Assembly (NCBI RefSeq): GCF_023091745.1
Contig: NC_068934.1
Coordinates: forward strand, 20,228,434 to 20,292,433
Length of the DNA: 64,000 nucleotides
DNA from: Budorcas taxicolor
Taxonomy: Eukaryota; Chordata; Mammalia; Artiodactyla; Bovidae
Reading direction: 5' to 3'
Under the pieces are notes generated by a model. That model was not told where the DNA came from. It searched no databases and worked only from the letters and a program-made list of their open reading frames with translations. Numbering within the stretch: position 1 is the first letter of the stretch; each line of letters starts with the position of its first letter. Position numbers and translations under genes: made by a program. Below are positions 47,776-58,420 of this stretch, piece after piece.

Positions 47776-47902
47776 TATTTCCAGTTAAAACTTCATTACT
47801 TTAAATTTTAAGGAAAGGAGAACTTATCATGTATTAACTATAGTAATTGCTAGTTAATAATTGCTATACCAATTTAAGACATATTTCTTAATGTAATATT
47901 TC

Positions 47903-49008
47903 TTTGACTAGGTGGATCACAATATAACTGTGGAATATTCTTAATGATTGAGGATACTAGACCACACTACCTCCTTTCTAAGAAACTTGTGTACAAGACA
48001 AGAAGCAACAGCTAGAACCAGACATGGAACAATGGACTGGTTCCAAATTGAAAAAGGAGAACTTCAAGTTTGTATATTGTCACCCTGCTTATTTAACTTA
48101 TATGCAGAGTACATCACGTGAAATGCCGTGCTGGATAAAGATTCCACAAGCTGGAATTCCACAAGCTGGAATCAAGATTGCTGGGAGAAATATCAATAAC
48201 TTCAGGTATACAGATGATACCACTTTATTGCCAGAAAGTGAAGAGTAACTAAAAAGCCTTTTGATGAAGGTGAAAGAGGAGAGTGAAACAGCTGGCTTAA
48301 AACTCAACATTCAAAAAACTAAGATCATGGCATCCGGCCCTATCACTTCATGACAAATAGATACGGAAAATGTGGAAACAGTGTCAGATTTCATTTTTGG
48401 GGGGCTCCAAAATCACTGCAGACAGTGATTGCAGCCACATATTTTTAAAAGATGCTTGCTCCTTGGAAGAATAGCAATGACAAACCTAGACAGTGTATTA
48501 AAACGCAGAATTATCACCCTGCTGACAAAGGTCTGTATAATCAAAGCTATGGTTTTTCCAGTAGTCATGTATGGATGTGAGAGTTGGACCATAAAGAAGG
48601 CTGAGCACCAAATAATTGATGCTTTTGAACTGTGGTGCCAGAGAAGACTTTTGAGAGTCTCTTGGACAAGATTAAACCAACCAATCCTAAAGGAAATCAA
48701 CCCTGAATATTCATTGGAAGGCCTGATGCTGAAGCTGAAGTTCCAATAGTTTGGCCACCTGATATGAACTCATTGGAAAAGACCGTGACTCATTGGAAAA
48801 GACCGTGACTCATTGGAAAAGACCGTGATGCTGGGAAAGGTTGAGGGCAAGAGGAGAAGAGGGTGACAGAGGATAAGATGGTGGATAGGCACCACTGACT
48901 CAATGGATATGAGTTTGAGAGAACTCCAGGAGATACTGAAAGACAGGCAAGCCTGGTGTGCTGCAGTCCATGGGGTCGCAAAGAGTCAGACACAACTGAG
49001 TGACTGAA
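47903..49008 (+). mobile_element. BovB LINE, 1.1 kb, with internal tandem duplications
   Basis: Plus-strand BovB from the start of the RT core (gtggatcacaatataactgt) to its 3' end. Open frames at 48024-48248 and 48429-48749 encode RT and post-RT segments. The catalytic motif reads YTDD, not YADD, at about 48210. Two short duplications are visible: 'attccacaagctgga' twice near 48145-48175, and a 20-bp unit three times at 48768-48827. Both change the reading frame. Confidence 0.95.
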
Positions 49009-49199
49009 GAGCAGCAGTATTTCTGTATCATAATTTGAAAGCCCCCTACACTGTATATAATTTAATACAAAATTCACCTGAGTCCTTTTAAAAAAAGATA
49101 ATAAAGGAAGAATATTTCTCTCTCTAAAAAAATTATTTCTATCTTTCCTAATACAGATGAGTAAATCATGTTTGAGGATTAGTACATCATTCACAGAAT

Positions 49200-49385
49200 T
49201 TGGAAGCAGATAACCTGAATTGGAATCCAAGATTCAATATTTAGTTGCTCTTAATAATGTTTCTCAAGATACGTTTTCTCTGTCCTTTAGTGCTCTCATT
49301 TGTAAAATGAGGATAATAATAAAACATATAATTTAATAACTATTAGATGAGTTTACTCATGAAAAGTAATTAGAGTAGTACTTTC
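49200..49385 (+). repeat. MIR SINE
   Basis: 'agataacctgaattggaatc', 'gttttctctgtcctttagtg', 'ctcatttgtaaaatgaggat' and 'aataataaaac' follow MIR closely. Confidence 0.65.
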
Positions 49386-50490
49386 TGCACCATAAGTTTC
49401 CAGCAAATAATTATTTTAATTCATATTTAACTATTAAAATTATTAGGCTTTTAAAGGGATAAAACCTATTTTCTGTGATATAATATGTAAAATACAAAGG
49501 GAGTTAGACATTTTTTGAGAGAGTCAATGAACAAATGAACATAAGTACTAAGGAACGCTCATGCAATAGAAATTCGATTTTAAACCTATAAAGTTTAGTT
49601 CATAAACGTTAAAATAAATGTAGACTGCATAAATTAAAACTCATGGAGAATCTCCCTCAGGCTATTAAGATGGCACAGTAGCAGTTCCTGGACAATTAAA
49701 TTTGGTGATTGAGGAGGAGCACTTTATATGAAAATGGATTTATAATAAACTTGCTCTGCAAGTGACTGTCTTCTAGAAATTAATTTACTCTGTTTTGGAT
49801 GGTCAAGTTGAGAGAATAAAATAATTGAGGTCCTTAAGCTTGAATGTTAGTAACTTATACTTAGGTGTGAACGGGGAAAACTGTTAAGGGGACTGAAGGT
49901 AAGGAATTATGAACTAGGAGGGTGGATTAGAGGCAGGTTGTAATGAGTCATATTTAGACGATCTTGTAGTTGCTGAGGAACGGCTGGTAGTTTCTGATTG
50001 AGAAATTATATAACACAGTTTTGTGACTTAGACAGCAGAAGCCAGCAGAGCTGCGAAGGTGACTGGAAAGAGGGAAGAGATCAGGAGAAAGAGAAGTCAG
50101 GCACTGTGGCACTACACTAAACAATTGATAATCAAGACCAGATCTCATACTGCAGCAACTGGAATGAAAATGAAAACATGAATTTAAGAGAAACGAACAA
50201 AGGTCATGGATAAGCAAATATATACTCTCTGCAAAGAAGTCCTAATTCTTCCAAGACATCTAAGAGGTTCTAATTCTTCTAAGAAGTCTTATAACTTGTA
50301 GGACTTGGGAAGATGCAGGGACAGTTCCTGGAAGCAAAACCTTGAAAGTGTGAGGCTCCCCTTAGATTGTGCCCCCAAGGGATTTTAACTCTCAGGTTAA
50401 TCTACACTCAGCTTCCAATATGCTACTTTTGAAAGAAAAATTTCAAATCCTAAATCTAAGGTTCCTAGGACTCACTCTTCTGGTCCTCTT
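49386..50490. other. Anonymous DNA
   Basis: An 87-codon minus frame (50217-49954) shows no domain. No named repeat. Confidence 0.4.
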
Positions 50491-50505
50491 AGTTCTCTGG
50501 CTCAT

Positions 50506-50621
50506 TGGAGAAGGAAATGGCAACCCACTCCAGTATTCCTGCCTGGAGAATCCCAGGGATGGCGGAGCCTGGTGGGCTGCCTTCTGTGGGGTTGCACAGA
50601 GTCGGACACGACTGAAGCGAC

Positions 50622-50660
<39 letters not shown>

Positions 50661-50665
50661 GCAGC
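50506..50665 (+). mobile_element. Bov-A2 SINE, single monomer, expanded (CAG)n
   Basis: One monomer only, from 'tggagaaggaaatggcaacc' to 'gactgaagcgacg', then a CAG run. Perfect 15-bp TSD agttctctggctcat at 50491-50505 and 50666-50680. The poly-Ser, poly-Ala and poly-Gln frames here come from the CAG tract and are not genes. Confidence 0.96.
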
Positions 50666-50667
50666 AG
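50623..50667. repeat. (CAG)n microsatellite
   Basis: About 15 CAG units with one CAG-AAG interruption, forming the tail of the SINE. Such tails are frequently polymorphic. Confidence 0.95.
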
Positions 50668-50894
50668 TTCTCTGGCTCATCTTCTTGGCTTTTAAATGCA
50701 GCAGATTTTGAAAACTCTGCCCTGGACCATTGTACCTTCTTGGTCTATACTCCTGCTTTCTGAGCCATCTCATCCATACCTAAAATCTCCACTACCCATA
50801 TTTACACAGACACAAACGTATACATCCTACCCAACTTCCTCTGAGTCCAGGAGGCTTGTATCCAATTGCCTACTTGACATCAACTCTAGCCCTT

Positions 50895-51055
50895 CTTGGG
50901 CTTCAGGTCTCAGGTAAAATTTTACCTCCTCAGTGTTGCCTATGTGACCATCATTTATGCAAGTTTCCTCTGATATTCTCTACTCTAAAGTTATTATTCT
51001 TTCTTTCAAATTGTAAAAGAATTTATAAGTTTTCTCTACTTGTTTTTAAATCCCT
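50895..51055 (+). repeat. L2-like fragment
   Basis: 'cttgggcttcaggtctcagg', 'ttttacctcctcagtgttgc' and 'cctatgtgaccatcatttat' resemble the L2 3' region. Weak. Confidence 0.4.
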
Positions 51056-51064
51056 AGTGAAGAG

Positions 51065-51096
51065 TCAGACATGAGTGGGTGACTGAACAACAACAA
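51065..51096 (+). mobile_element. 32-bp BovB insertion
   Basis: Only 'cagacatgagtgggtgactg' plus 'aacaacaacaa' of the BovB 3' end, flanked by a 7-bp direct repeat tgaagag at 51058-51064 and 51097-51103. Confidence 0.75.
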
Positions 51097-52126
51097 TGAA
51101 GAGAATAGTTGCCTTGTATAGTTTTGTACCACAATAGCCTCACTATTAATTGTGTGAATACCTAGTTTCTAAACTATAGTTGTCATTAGGAAAGACTTGT
51201 TTGAATGAATGATCAGTGTGGAGAAATTCATCACTTGCTAAGGAGAAACATACTAATTAGGTGATAACTATATCATTTTGAGATAAAGATTCAGATAAAC
51301 AAAAACCTGCCAACTTTCTGTCTAAAACAACCTACCTTATTAAGTATGCTTCCCTCAGGAATGTATACATTTTATTTGGATTATCCTAAACCCCACTCAG
51401 TTTTCCTATGTAGTAGAATTTTGTTGTCTCTGATGAAACTCTGATACTTATTAACTCCAACTTCCTCAGAGTCTTACTGGAAGACAGGAATTAATCTGAT
51501 GTGATGGTAGTAAATTATAGCAATTATTAGCATTCACTCATTTTTACATGAAAAATTAATAATATGCTAAGACTCTTCACACTGAGCAATTATTTGCTCC
51601 TTTCAAACAGCTGTAAACCTGACGTGATGGTTAGAGTTTTACATGTGAAAGTCCATAACTCAGAATTTCACATGGATAAGTTTTGAGTAAGGCAGGATAA
51701 ACTAGGGCAGACAGTCCTTTAAGATCTTCTTTACTTCCCAGCTCCCACTTTAAAAATATTTCAAAATGTTGATAGAATATAACCAAATATAAATCTAAGC
51801 TCAAGTGAAAGAAAGTGAAATCCTAAGTGCCAAAATAAAGAGGCACATAAAGGAACAGGGAAAAACTCAGCAGTTTGGGAGCAACTTGAATGGCTCATTA
51901 GCACTCATTCAGGCATGGAAGTTGGGGGCTTGGGATAAGGAAAAGGTGGCAGAGGCTCCCCAGCACAATCTGGGGCAAAGAAATGACCCTATTATTGCAC
52001 ACACTGCATTACTGAAACCATAGGACTAGTTTCTCTGCTTGATAAAATAATGCACCAAATTGTAGCCCTGCTTAAAATGTACCAGGGGTAGATTTCTAAA
52101 GCACCATCTGTTAGCATCTTTTAATA
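51097..52126. other. Anonymous DNA
   Basis: A 72-codon frame (51805-52023) has no recognisable domain. No named repeat. Confidence 0.4.
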
Positions 52127-53912
52127 AATCTTTTCACTGTGTGGATCACAACAAACTGTGGAAAATTTTTAAAGACATGGGAGTACCAGACCACCTTACC
52201 TGTCTCCTAATAAATCTGTATGCAGGTCAAGAAGGAACAGTTAAAACCAGACATGGAACAATGGACTGGTTCAAAATTGGGAAAAGAGTATGGTAAAACT
52301 TATTTAATTTATATGCAGAATATCATAATGTGAATGCCAGCCTGGATGAAGCTCAAGCTGGAATCAATGTTGCCAGGGAAAATATCAATAATCTTAGATA
52401 TCCAGAGGACACCACCCTAATGGCAGGAAGTGAAGAGGAACTAAAGACCCTCTTGATGAAGCTGAAAGAGAAGAATGAGAAAGTTGGCTTAAAACTCCAC
52501 ATTCAAAAAACAAAGATCATGACATCAGGTCCCATCACTTCATGGCAAATAGATGGAGAAACAATGGAACAGTGATGGACTTTCTTTCCTTGGGCTCAAA
52601 AACTATTGTGGATGGTGACTACAGCCATGAAATTCAAAGATGCTTGCTCCTTGGAAGAAAACCTATGATGAATCTAGACAGCATATTAAAACTGTTAGTA
52701 GGAATGCAAACTAGTAGAACCACTACGGAGAACAGTGTGGAGATTCCTTAAAAAACTGAAAATAGAGCTGCCATATGACTCAGCAATCCCATTGCTGGGC
52801 ATACACACCAAGGAAACCAGAAGTGAAAGAGACACGTGTACCCCAATGTTTATCACAGCACTGTTTACAGTAGCCAAGACATGGAAGTAAACTAGATGTC
52901 CATCAGCAGATGAATGGATAAGAAAGTGGTGGTACATATACACAATGGAGTATTACTCAGCTATTAAAAAGAATGCATTTGAATTAGTTCTAACGAGGTA
53001 AGTGAAACTGGAGCCTATTATACAGAGTGAATTAAGTCAGAGAGACAACCATATATATACGAATATATATGGAATTTAGAAAGATGGTAACAATGACCCT
53101 ATATGCGAGACAGCAAGAGACACAGATGTAAAGAACAGACTTTTGGACTCTGCGGGAGAAGGCAAGGGTGGGATGATTTGAGAGAATAGCACTGAAACAC
53201 GTGTATTACCATATGTGAACTAGATCACCAGTCCAGGTTTGATGCATGAGACAGGGTACTCAGGGATGGTGCACTGGGATGACCCTGAGGGATGGGATGG
53301 GGAGGGAGGTGGGGGGGGGGGTGGTTCAGGATGGGGAACACATGTATACCCATGGCTGATTCATGTCAACATATGGCAAAAACCACTACAATATTGTAAA
53401 GTAATTAGCCTCCAATTAAAATAATTAATTTTAAAGAAAGCAGAGACATCACTTTGCCGACAAAAGTCCATCTAATCAAAATTCTGGTTTTTCCAGTAGT
53501 CACATATGGATGTGAGAGTTGGACCGTAAAGAAAGCTGAGCACCAAAGAATGTATGCTTTTTAGCTGTGGTGCTGGAGAAGACTTTTGAGAGTCCCTTAG
53601 ACTGCAAGGAGATCAAACCAGTCAATCCTAAAGGAAATAAATCCTGCATATTCATTGGAAGGACTGATGCCGAAGCTGAAGCTCCAATACCCTGGCCACC
53701 TCGTATGAAAAGCCCACTCATTGGAGAAGACCCTGAAGCTAGGAAAGATTGAAGGCAGGAGGAGAAGGGGGTGACAGAGGATAAGATGGTTGGATGGCAT
53801 CACTGACTCAACGGACATGAGTCTGAGCAAACCGTGGGAAACAGTGAAGGACAAAGAAGCCTGGAGTGCTGCAGTCCATGGGGTCACACAACTGGGTGAC
53901 TGAACAACAACA
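52127..53912 (+). mobile_element. BovB LINE split by an L1
   Basis: Plus-strand BovB in two parts, 52127-52690 and 53431-53912, that are continuous in consensus order (…agcatatta | aaagcagagacatcac…). The left part holds the RT core; its catalytic motif reads YPED in place of YADD (near 52400). A small deletion removes the GVRQGC block. The right part reaches the 3' end with a (CAA)n tail. No intact ORF. Confidence 0.95.
52691..53430 (+). mobile_element. L1 LINE 3' end inserted in BovB
   Basis: 5'-truncated L1 from 'actgttagtaggaatgcaaa' through the ORF2 C-terminus and 3'UTR to an AT-rich tail. The 3'UTR has a very G-rich tract at 53293-53323 with eleven Gs in a row (53311-53321). The duplicated target is short and obscured by A/T (ttaaa). 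This L1 is younger than the BovB it interrupts. Confidence 0.94.
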
Positions 53913-54843
53913 ACAAATTCTCCATTTAAACAGCCAACTTCTTCAGGGTTCAAGTCATGACAGAGATCAATCCCAGTCCCTAGTATTAGGTTTCTAATCA
54001 GGTTTGGCATGTAATTTAAAAAATCCTTAAGAACAGCTGTAGTAATAGAAGCAGCTGCTATTGTCACTAGACATTCATTAGACATTGAACAGACGTGCTT
54101 TTACTTCTCACTGACTTTGCCTTGTCAAGTTGTCTAAAACAGTGTAAGAGTCTAAAAATGATGGGATAGAAGCATGGTGAAACATGCTGGGGAGAATGCT
54201 AAAGGGAATGAAGAACACATAGGAACTGATTGATTTTCAAAAAACATTTGTACCTTTTTACATCTATAATCATTAATGTATTTTCTGTTAATAGATATAA
54301 ATACAAACAACTCGTCTCTGTTTCAACACTGTAAAATCAGCATCCACCTCAGTTTCTGAAACAAAGAAGGACTCAAAGGATTTTCTCAATGAATGATTTA
54401 ACATACACGATCGATCTGCATTTTTTTCTTTTGTCTTTATGGCAGTGAAAGAAAGTTGTATGTTATTTCACAGGCAAAGAAACATTACATAGATCAGATT
54501 ACTGTTTCTGTGGGTATCACTTTGAAACCTCCCTTCTCCTTCACAGCCGGCCAGAAAGTCACAGATTGCTATGTCAGGAGTGATCTCAGTCAGCTGGCAC
54601 TGAGTAATTTATACATGTTCTCCTTTTTGTATATTGCTGTGGGATATTAGGGGGTAGAGTTACTGTGACAGAGTCAAGCATGTCCTGGACAGGATCCAAA
54701 CACGTGTTTTGAAAACCAGACATGAAATGGCCAGGTCAGAGAACAATGATGATTATTTTTGTCCAAAGACCACATATTTTTTTTTTAATATGTAAACCTT
54801 GGCTCTTATAACATCCCATATCAAAAAGTTGTGTCTATAACAG
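53913..54843. other. Anonymous DNA
   Basis: A 64-codon frame at 54456-54650 has no recognisable domain. A T run is at 54778-54786. No named repeat. Confidence 0.4.
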
Positions 54844-54857
54844 TCCTAAGATATGCG

Positions 54858-55085
54858 CCTGTGTGCATGTTAAGTCGCTTCAGTCATGTCTGACTCTTTG
54901 CAACCCTATGGGTTATAGCCCATCAGGCTCTTCAGTCCATGGAATTCTCCAGGCAAGAATGCTAGAGTGGGTTTCCATGCCCTCCTCCAAGGAATCCCCC
55001 AAACCCAAGGATTGAACCTGGGTCTTTTATGTCTCCAGTGTTGGCCAGGCAGGTTCTTTACCACTAGCACCACCTTGGAAGCCCA
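54858..55085 (-). mobile_element. Bov-tA SINE with TSD
   Basis: Minus-strand Bov-tA. Flanks tcctaagatatgcg (54844-54857) and tcctaaggtatacg (55086-55099) match at 12 of 14. Confidence 0.95.
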
Positions 55086-55103
55086 TCCTAAGGTATACGA
55101 TAG

Positions 55104-55294
55104 GAAGTGAAGTCGCTCAGTCGTATCCGACTCTTTGCAAACCCCCTGGACTGTAGCCCACCAGGCTTCTCCATCTTTGGGATTCTCCAGGCAAGAATAC
55201 TGGAGTGGGTTGCCATTTCCGTCTCCAGGGGATCTTCCCGACCCAGGAATCGAACCCAGGTCTCCTGCATTGCAGGCAGACGCTGTAACCTCTG
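55104..55294 (-). mobile_element. Bov-tA SINE, head slightly truncated
   Basis: Minus-strand Bov-tA only a few bases after the previous element, from 'gaagtgaagtcgctcagtcg' to 'gctgtaacctctg', lacking the last head bases. Confidence 0.94.
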
Positions 55295-55406
55295 TGCTTT
55301 AATTGATCTATCTTAAGAATAGATTAAAGAAAAAAGATATCATTGTACTTAGATATTGAAAACAAACAACATGCACTACTCAGGCTTGGCTTACCACATC
55401 TCTATG

Positions 55407-55619
55407 TGTACGTATGTGCTAAGCCGCTTCAGTCCTTCTGACTCCGTACAACCCTACGGACTGTAGCCCTTCAGGCTCCTCTGTCCATGGAATTCTCCAG
55501 GTAAGAACACTGGAGTGGGTTGCCATGCCCTCTTCCAGGGGATCTTCCTGACCCAGGGACCAAACCTGCATCTCCTGCATTGCAGATGGATTCTGTAACA
55601 CTGGGCCATACCCCAGTCC
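55407..55619 (-). mobile_element. Bov-tA SINE
   Basis: Minus-strand Bov-tA with a diverged head. Third in a row in the same orientation within 0.8 kb. Confidence 0.92.
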
Positions 55620-55999
55620 CTATGGCAGGATTTGAACATCTATTATACAACATAACAGAATAAAATGCCCATTTCATACTGTTAAGTAAAAGTGTTTGAA
55701 TCTATAGGTCACTGTTTACCTTGAAATTCACCAGTATCAAATGCCATCTGATGATATGTGCTGTAAACTTCATACAATCTAATTTACCCTGGATTTGCAA
55801 CCTGCTCCCCTTCCTTGGGCAGTCTCGTCTTTTGAATGACCTCCATATCCCACACCAAAACATTAAATCCTTCCAATCTGCTTAGCAATTAATACTAAAT
55901 GGCATAAAATAATTTAAATAAAAATTAGGAATTAAATAAATTAAATATTAAAATCAGATGCAATTATCAAAATGCCTGTATAATCAGATCCCAACCATT

Positions 56000-56612
56000 T
56001 TTCTAATGTTATCTTTTACTCACTCTGTCCTTGACCATATTATCCCTTTTTTCCCTGTTCACCAAACACAGTAATCTCACTCCTAACTCAGAGCCTCTTA
56101 TTCTCCTGCCTGCAATGCTCTTGCTGCTATAATTCACATGGCTGTCTCACCCTTGCTTACTACTTTACAGTCTATGAGACTTCCCTTCTTTTTAGTTGAT
56201 GTCTTTTATAGAACTCCTTATCACTCTGCTTTATCAAAAATATTTGTGTATTTACTGTGCAATTTTGTCCCATAGGATATAATTTATATGAGGGGGAAGG
56301 TACTTTGTTGGGGTTCCCTGGTGGCCCACTGGCAAAGAATCTGCCTGCAGTACAGGAGCCAAAGGATACGTGGGTTCAATCCCTGGGTCAGTAAGATCCC
56401 CTGAAGAAGGGCATGGCATCCCACCCCAGTATTCCTGTCTGGAGAATCTCACGGACAGGGGAGCATGGCAGGCTGCAGTCCATAGGGTCACAAAGTGTTG
56501 GACATGACTGAAGTGACTTAGCATGCATACAGATACTTATTTGGGCAGACTTCATCTATTTCCTTCAGCAGTGATTGGCAAATAGAAGGCAGCCAGTAAA
56601 TCAAAGAGAAAT
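56000..56612 (+). repeat. L2 LINE 3' region, split by a SINE
   Basis: 'actcagagcctcttattctc', 'ctgcctgcaatgctcttgct', 'tatagaactccttatcactc', 'tgtatttactgtgcaatttt' and, after the SINE, 'cagcagtgattggcaaatag' and 'gcagccagtaaatcaa' follow L2 in order. The left edge is approximate. Confidence 0.68.
56313..56533 (+). mobile_element. Bov-tA SINE inserted in L2
   Basis: Plus-strand Bov-tA from head (gttccctggtggcccactgg) to tail (gacatgactgaagtgactta). TSD tactttgttggg (56301-56312) and tacttatttggg (56534-56545), 10 of 12 identical. Confidence 0.95.
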
Positions 56613-56791
56613 GTACTGAGATTGTTTTATTTAATATCTATTTTTTAACTTTTTATTTTATATTGAAGTGTAATTGAGTAACAATGTTGTGATAATTTCA
56701 GGTGTACATACAGTGATTCAGTTATACAAACGTGTGTATCTATTCTTTTTCAAATTCTGTTCCCATTCAGGCTGTTACACAATGTTGAGCA

Positions 56792-57009
56792 GGCTTCCCA
56801 GGTGGCTCAGTGATAAAGAATCCACTCACCCAATACAGAAGACACAGGAGACATGGGTTCAATCCTTATGTCTGGAACATCCCCTTGAGAAGGAAATGGC
56901 AACCCATTCCAATATTCTTGCTGGGAAAATCCCAAGGACAGAGGAGCCTGGCTGGCTACAGTCATGGGGTTGCAAACAGTCAGACAAGAGTGAGCACTCA
57001 TGCATGCAT
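56792..57009 (+). mobile_element. Bov-tA SINE inserted in L1
   Basis: Plus-strand Bov-tA from 'ggcttcccaggtggctcagt' to 'agtcagacaagagtgagcac' and a short tail. TSD aatgttgagca (56781-56791) and aatattgagca (57010-57020), 10 of 11 identical. Confidence 0.95.
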
Positions 57010-58420
57010 AATATTGAGCACAGTTCCATGTGCTATAAAGTATATCCTTGTTGATTATCCATATTGAATATAGCAACGTGTACATATCAATCACAAACAT
57101 CCTAACTATCCCTCCCCGACATACCATAACCATAAATTCTTTCTCTAAATCCATGAGTCTGTTTCTGTTTTGTAAATAAGTTCATTTGTGTCATTGCTTT
57201 ATAGATTCTGCTTATAAACAATATCATATCATATTTCTTTTTCTCTGTCTGACTTCACTGAGTATGACAATCTCTAGGTCCATTCATGTTGATAGAAATG
57301 GAATTTTCAGTTTTTAATGGCTAGTTCAGTCAGTTCAGTTCACTTTAGTTGCTCAGTGATATACGACTCTGTGTGACCCCATGGACTGCAGGACACCAGG
57401 ATTCCCTGTCCTTCACCAACTCCAGAAACTTGCTCAAACTACTCATGTCCATAGAGCCAGTGATGCCATCCAAACATCTCATCCTCTGTTGTCCCCTTCT
57501 ATTCTTGCCATCAACCTTTCCCAGCATCAGGGTCTTTTCAAAAGAGTTAGTTCTTCACATCAGTGGCCAAAATATTGGATTCTCAGCTTCAGTATCAGTC
57601 CTTCCAATGAATATTCAGGACTATTTTCCTTTAGGATTGACTGATTTGATCTCCTTGCAGTCCAAGGGACTCTCAAGAGTCTTCTCCAACACCACAGTTC
57701 AAAAGCATCAATTCTTTGGCACTCAGCTTTCTTTATAGTTCCTTATAGTACAACTCTCACATCCATACATGAGTACTGGATAAACTATAGCTTTGACTAG
57801 GTGGACCTTTGTTGGCAAAGTAATGTCTCTGCTTTTTAATATGCTCTCTAGGCTAGTTATAGATTTTTTCGAAGGAGCAGGCATCTTTGAATTTCATGGC
57901 TGCAGTCACCATCTGCAGTGATTTTGGAGCCCAAGAAAGTCAGCCTCTGTTTCCATTATTTCCCCATCTATTTGCCATGAAGTGATGGGACAAGATGCCA
58001 TGATCTTAGTTTTCTGAATGTTGAGTTTTAAGCCAAATTTTTCACTCTCTTCTTTCACTTTCATCATGAGGATCTTTAGTTTTTCTTCATGTTCTGCCTT
58101 AAGGGTGGTATTATGCACATATCTGAGGTTATTGATATTTCTCCTAGCAATCTTGATTCCAGCTTGTGCTTCATCCAGCCTGGCATTTTGCATCATGTAC
58201 TCTGCCTATAAGTTAAATAAGCAGGGTGACAATATACAGCCTGGATACACTCCTTTCCCAATTTGGAACCAGTCATTGTTCCATGCCCAGTTCCAACTGT
58301 TGTTTCCTGACTTGCATACAGATTTCTCAGGAAGCAGGTCAGGTGATCTGTTGTTCCCATCTCTTGAAGAATTTTCCACAGTTTACTGTATCCACACAGT
58401 CAAAGGCTTTGGCATAGTCA

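Noticed and set aside
50369..50773. Frames with Ser, Ala or Gln runs
   Set aside because: They arise from a (CAG)n SINE tail read in different frames, with SINE sequence around them.
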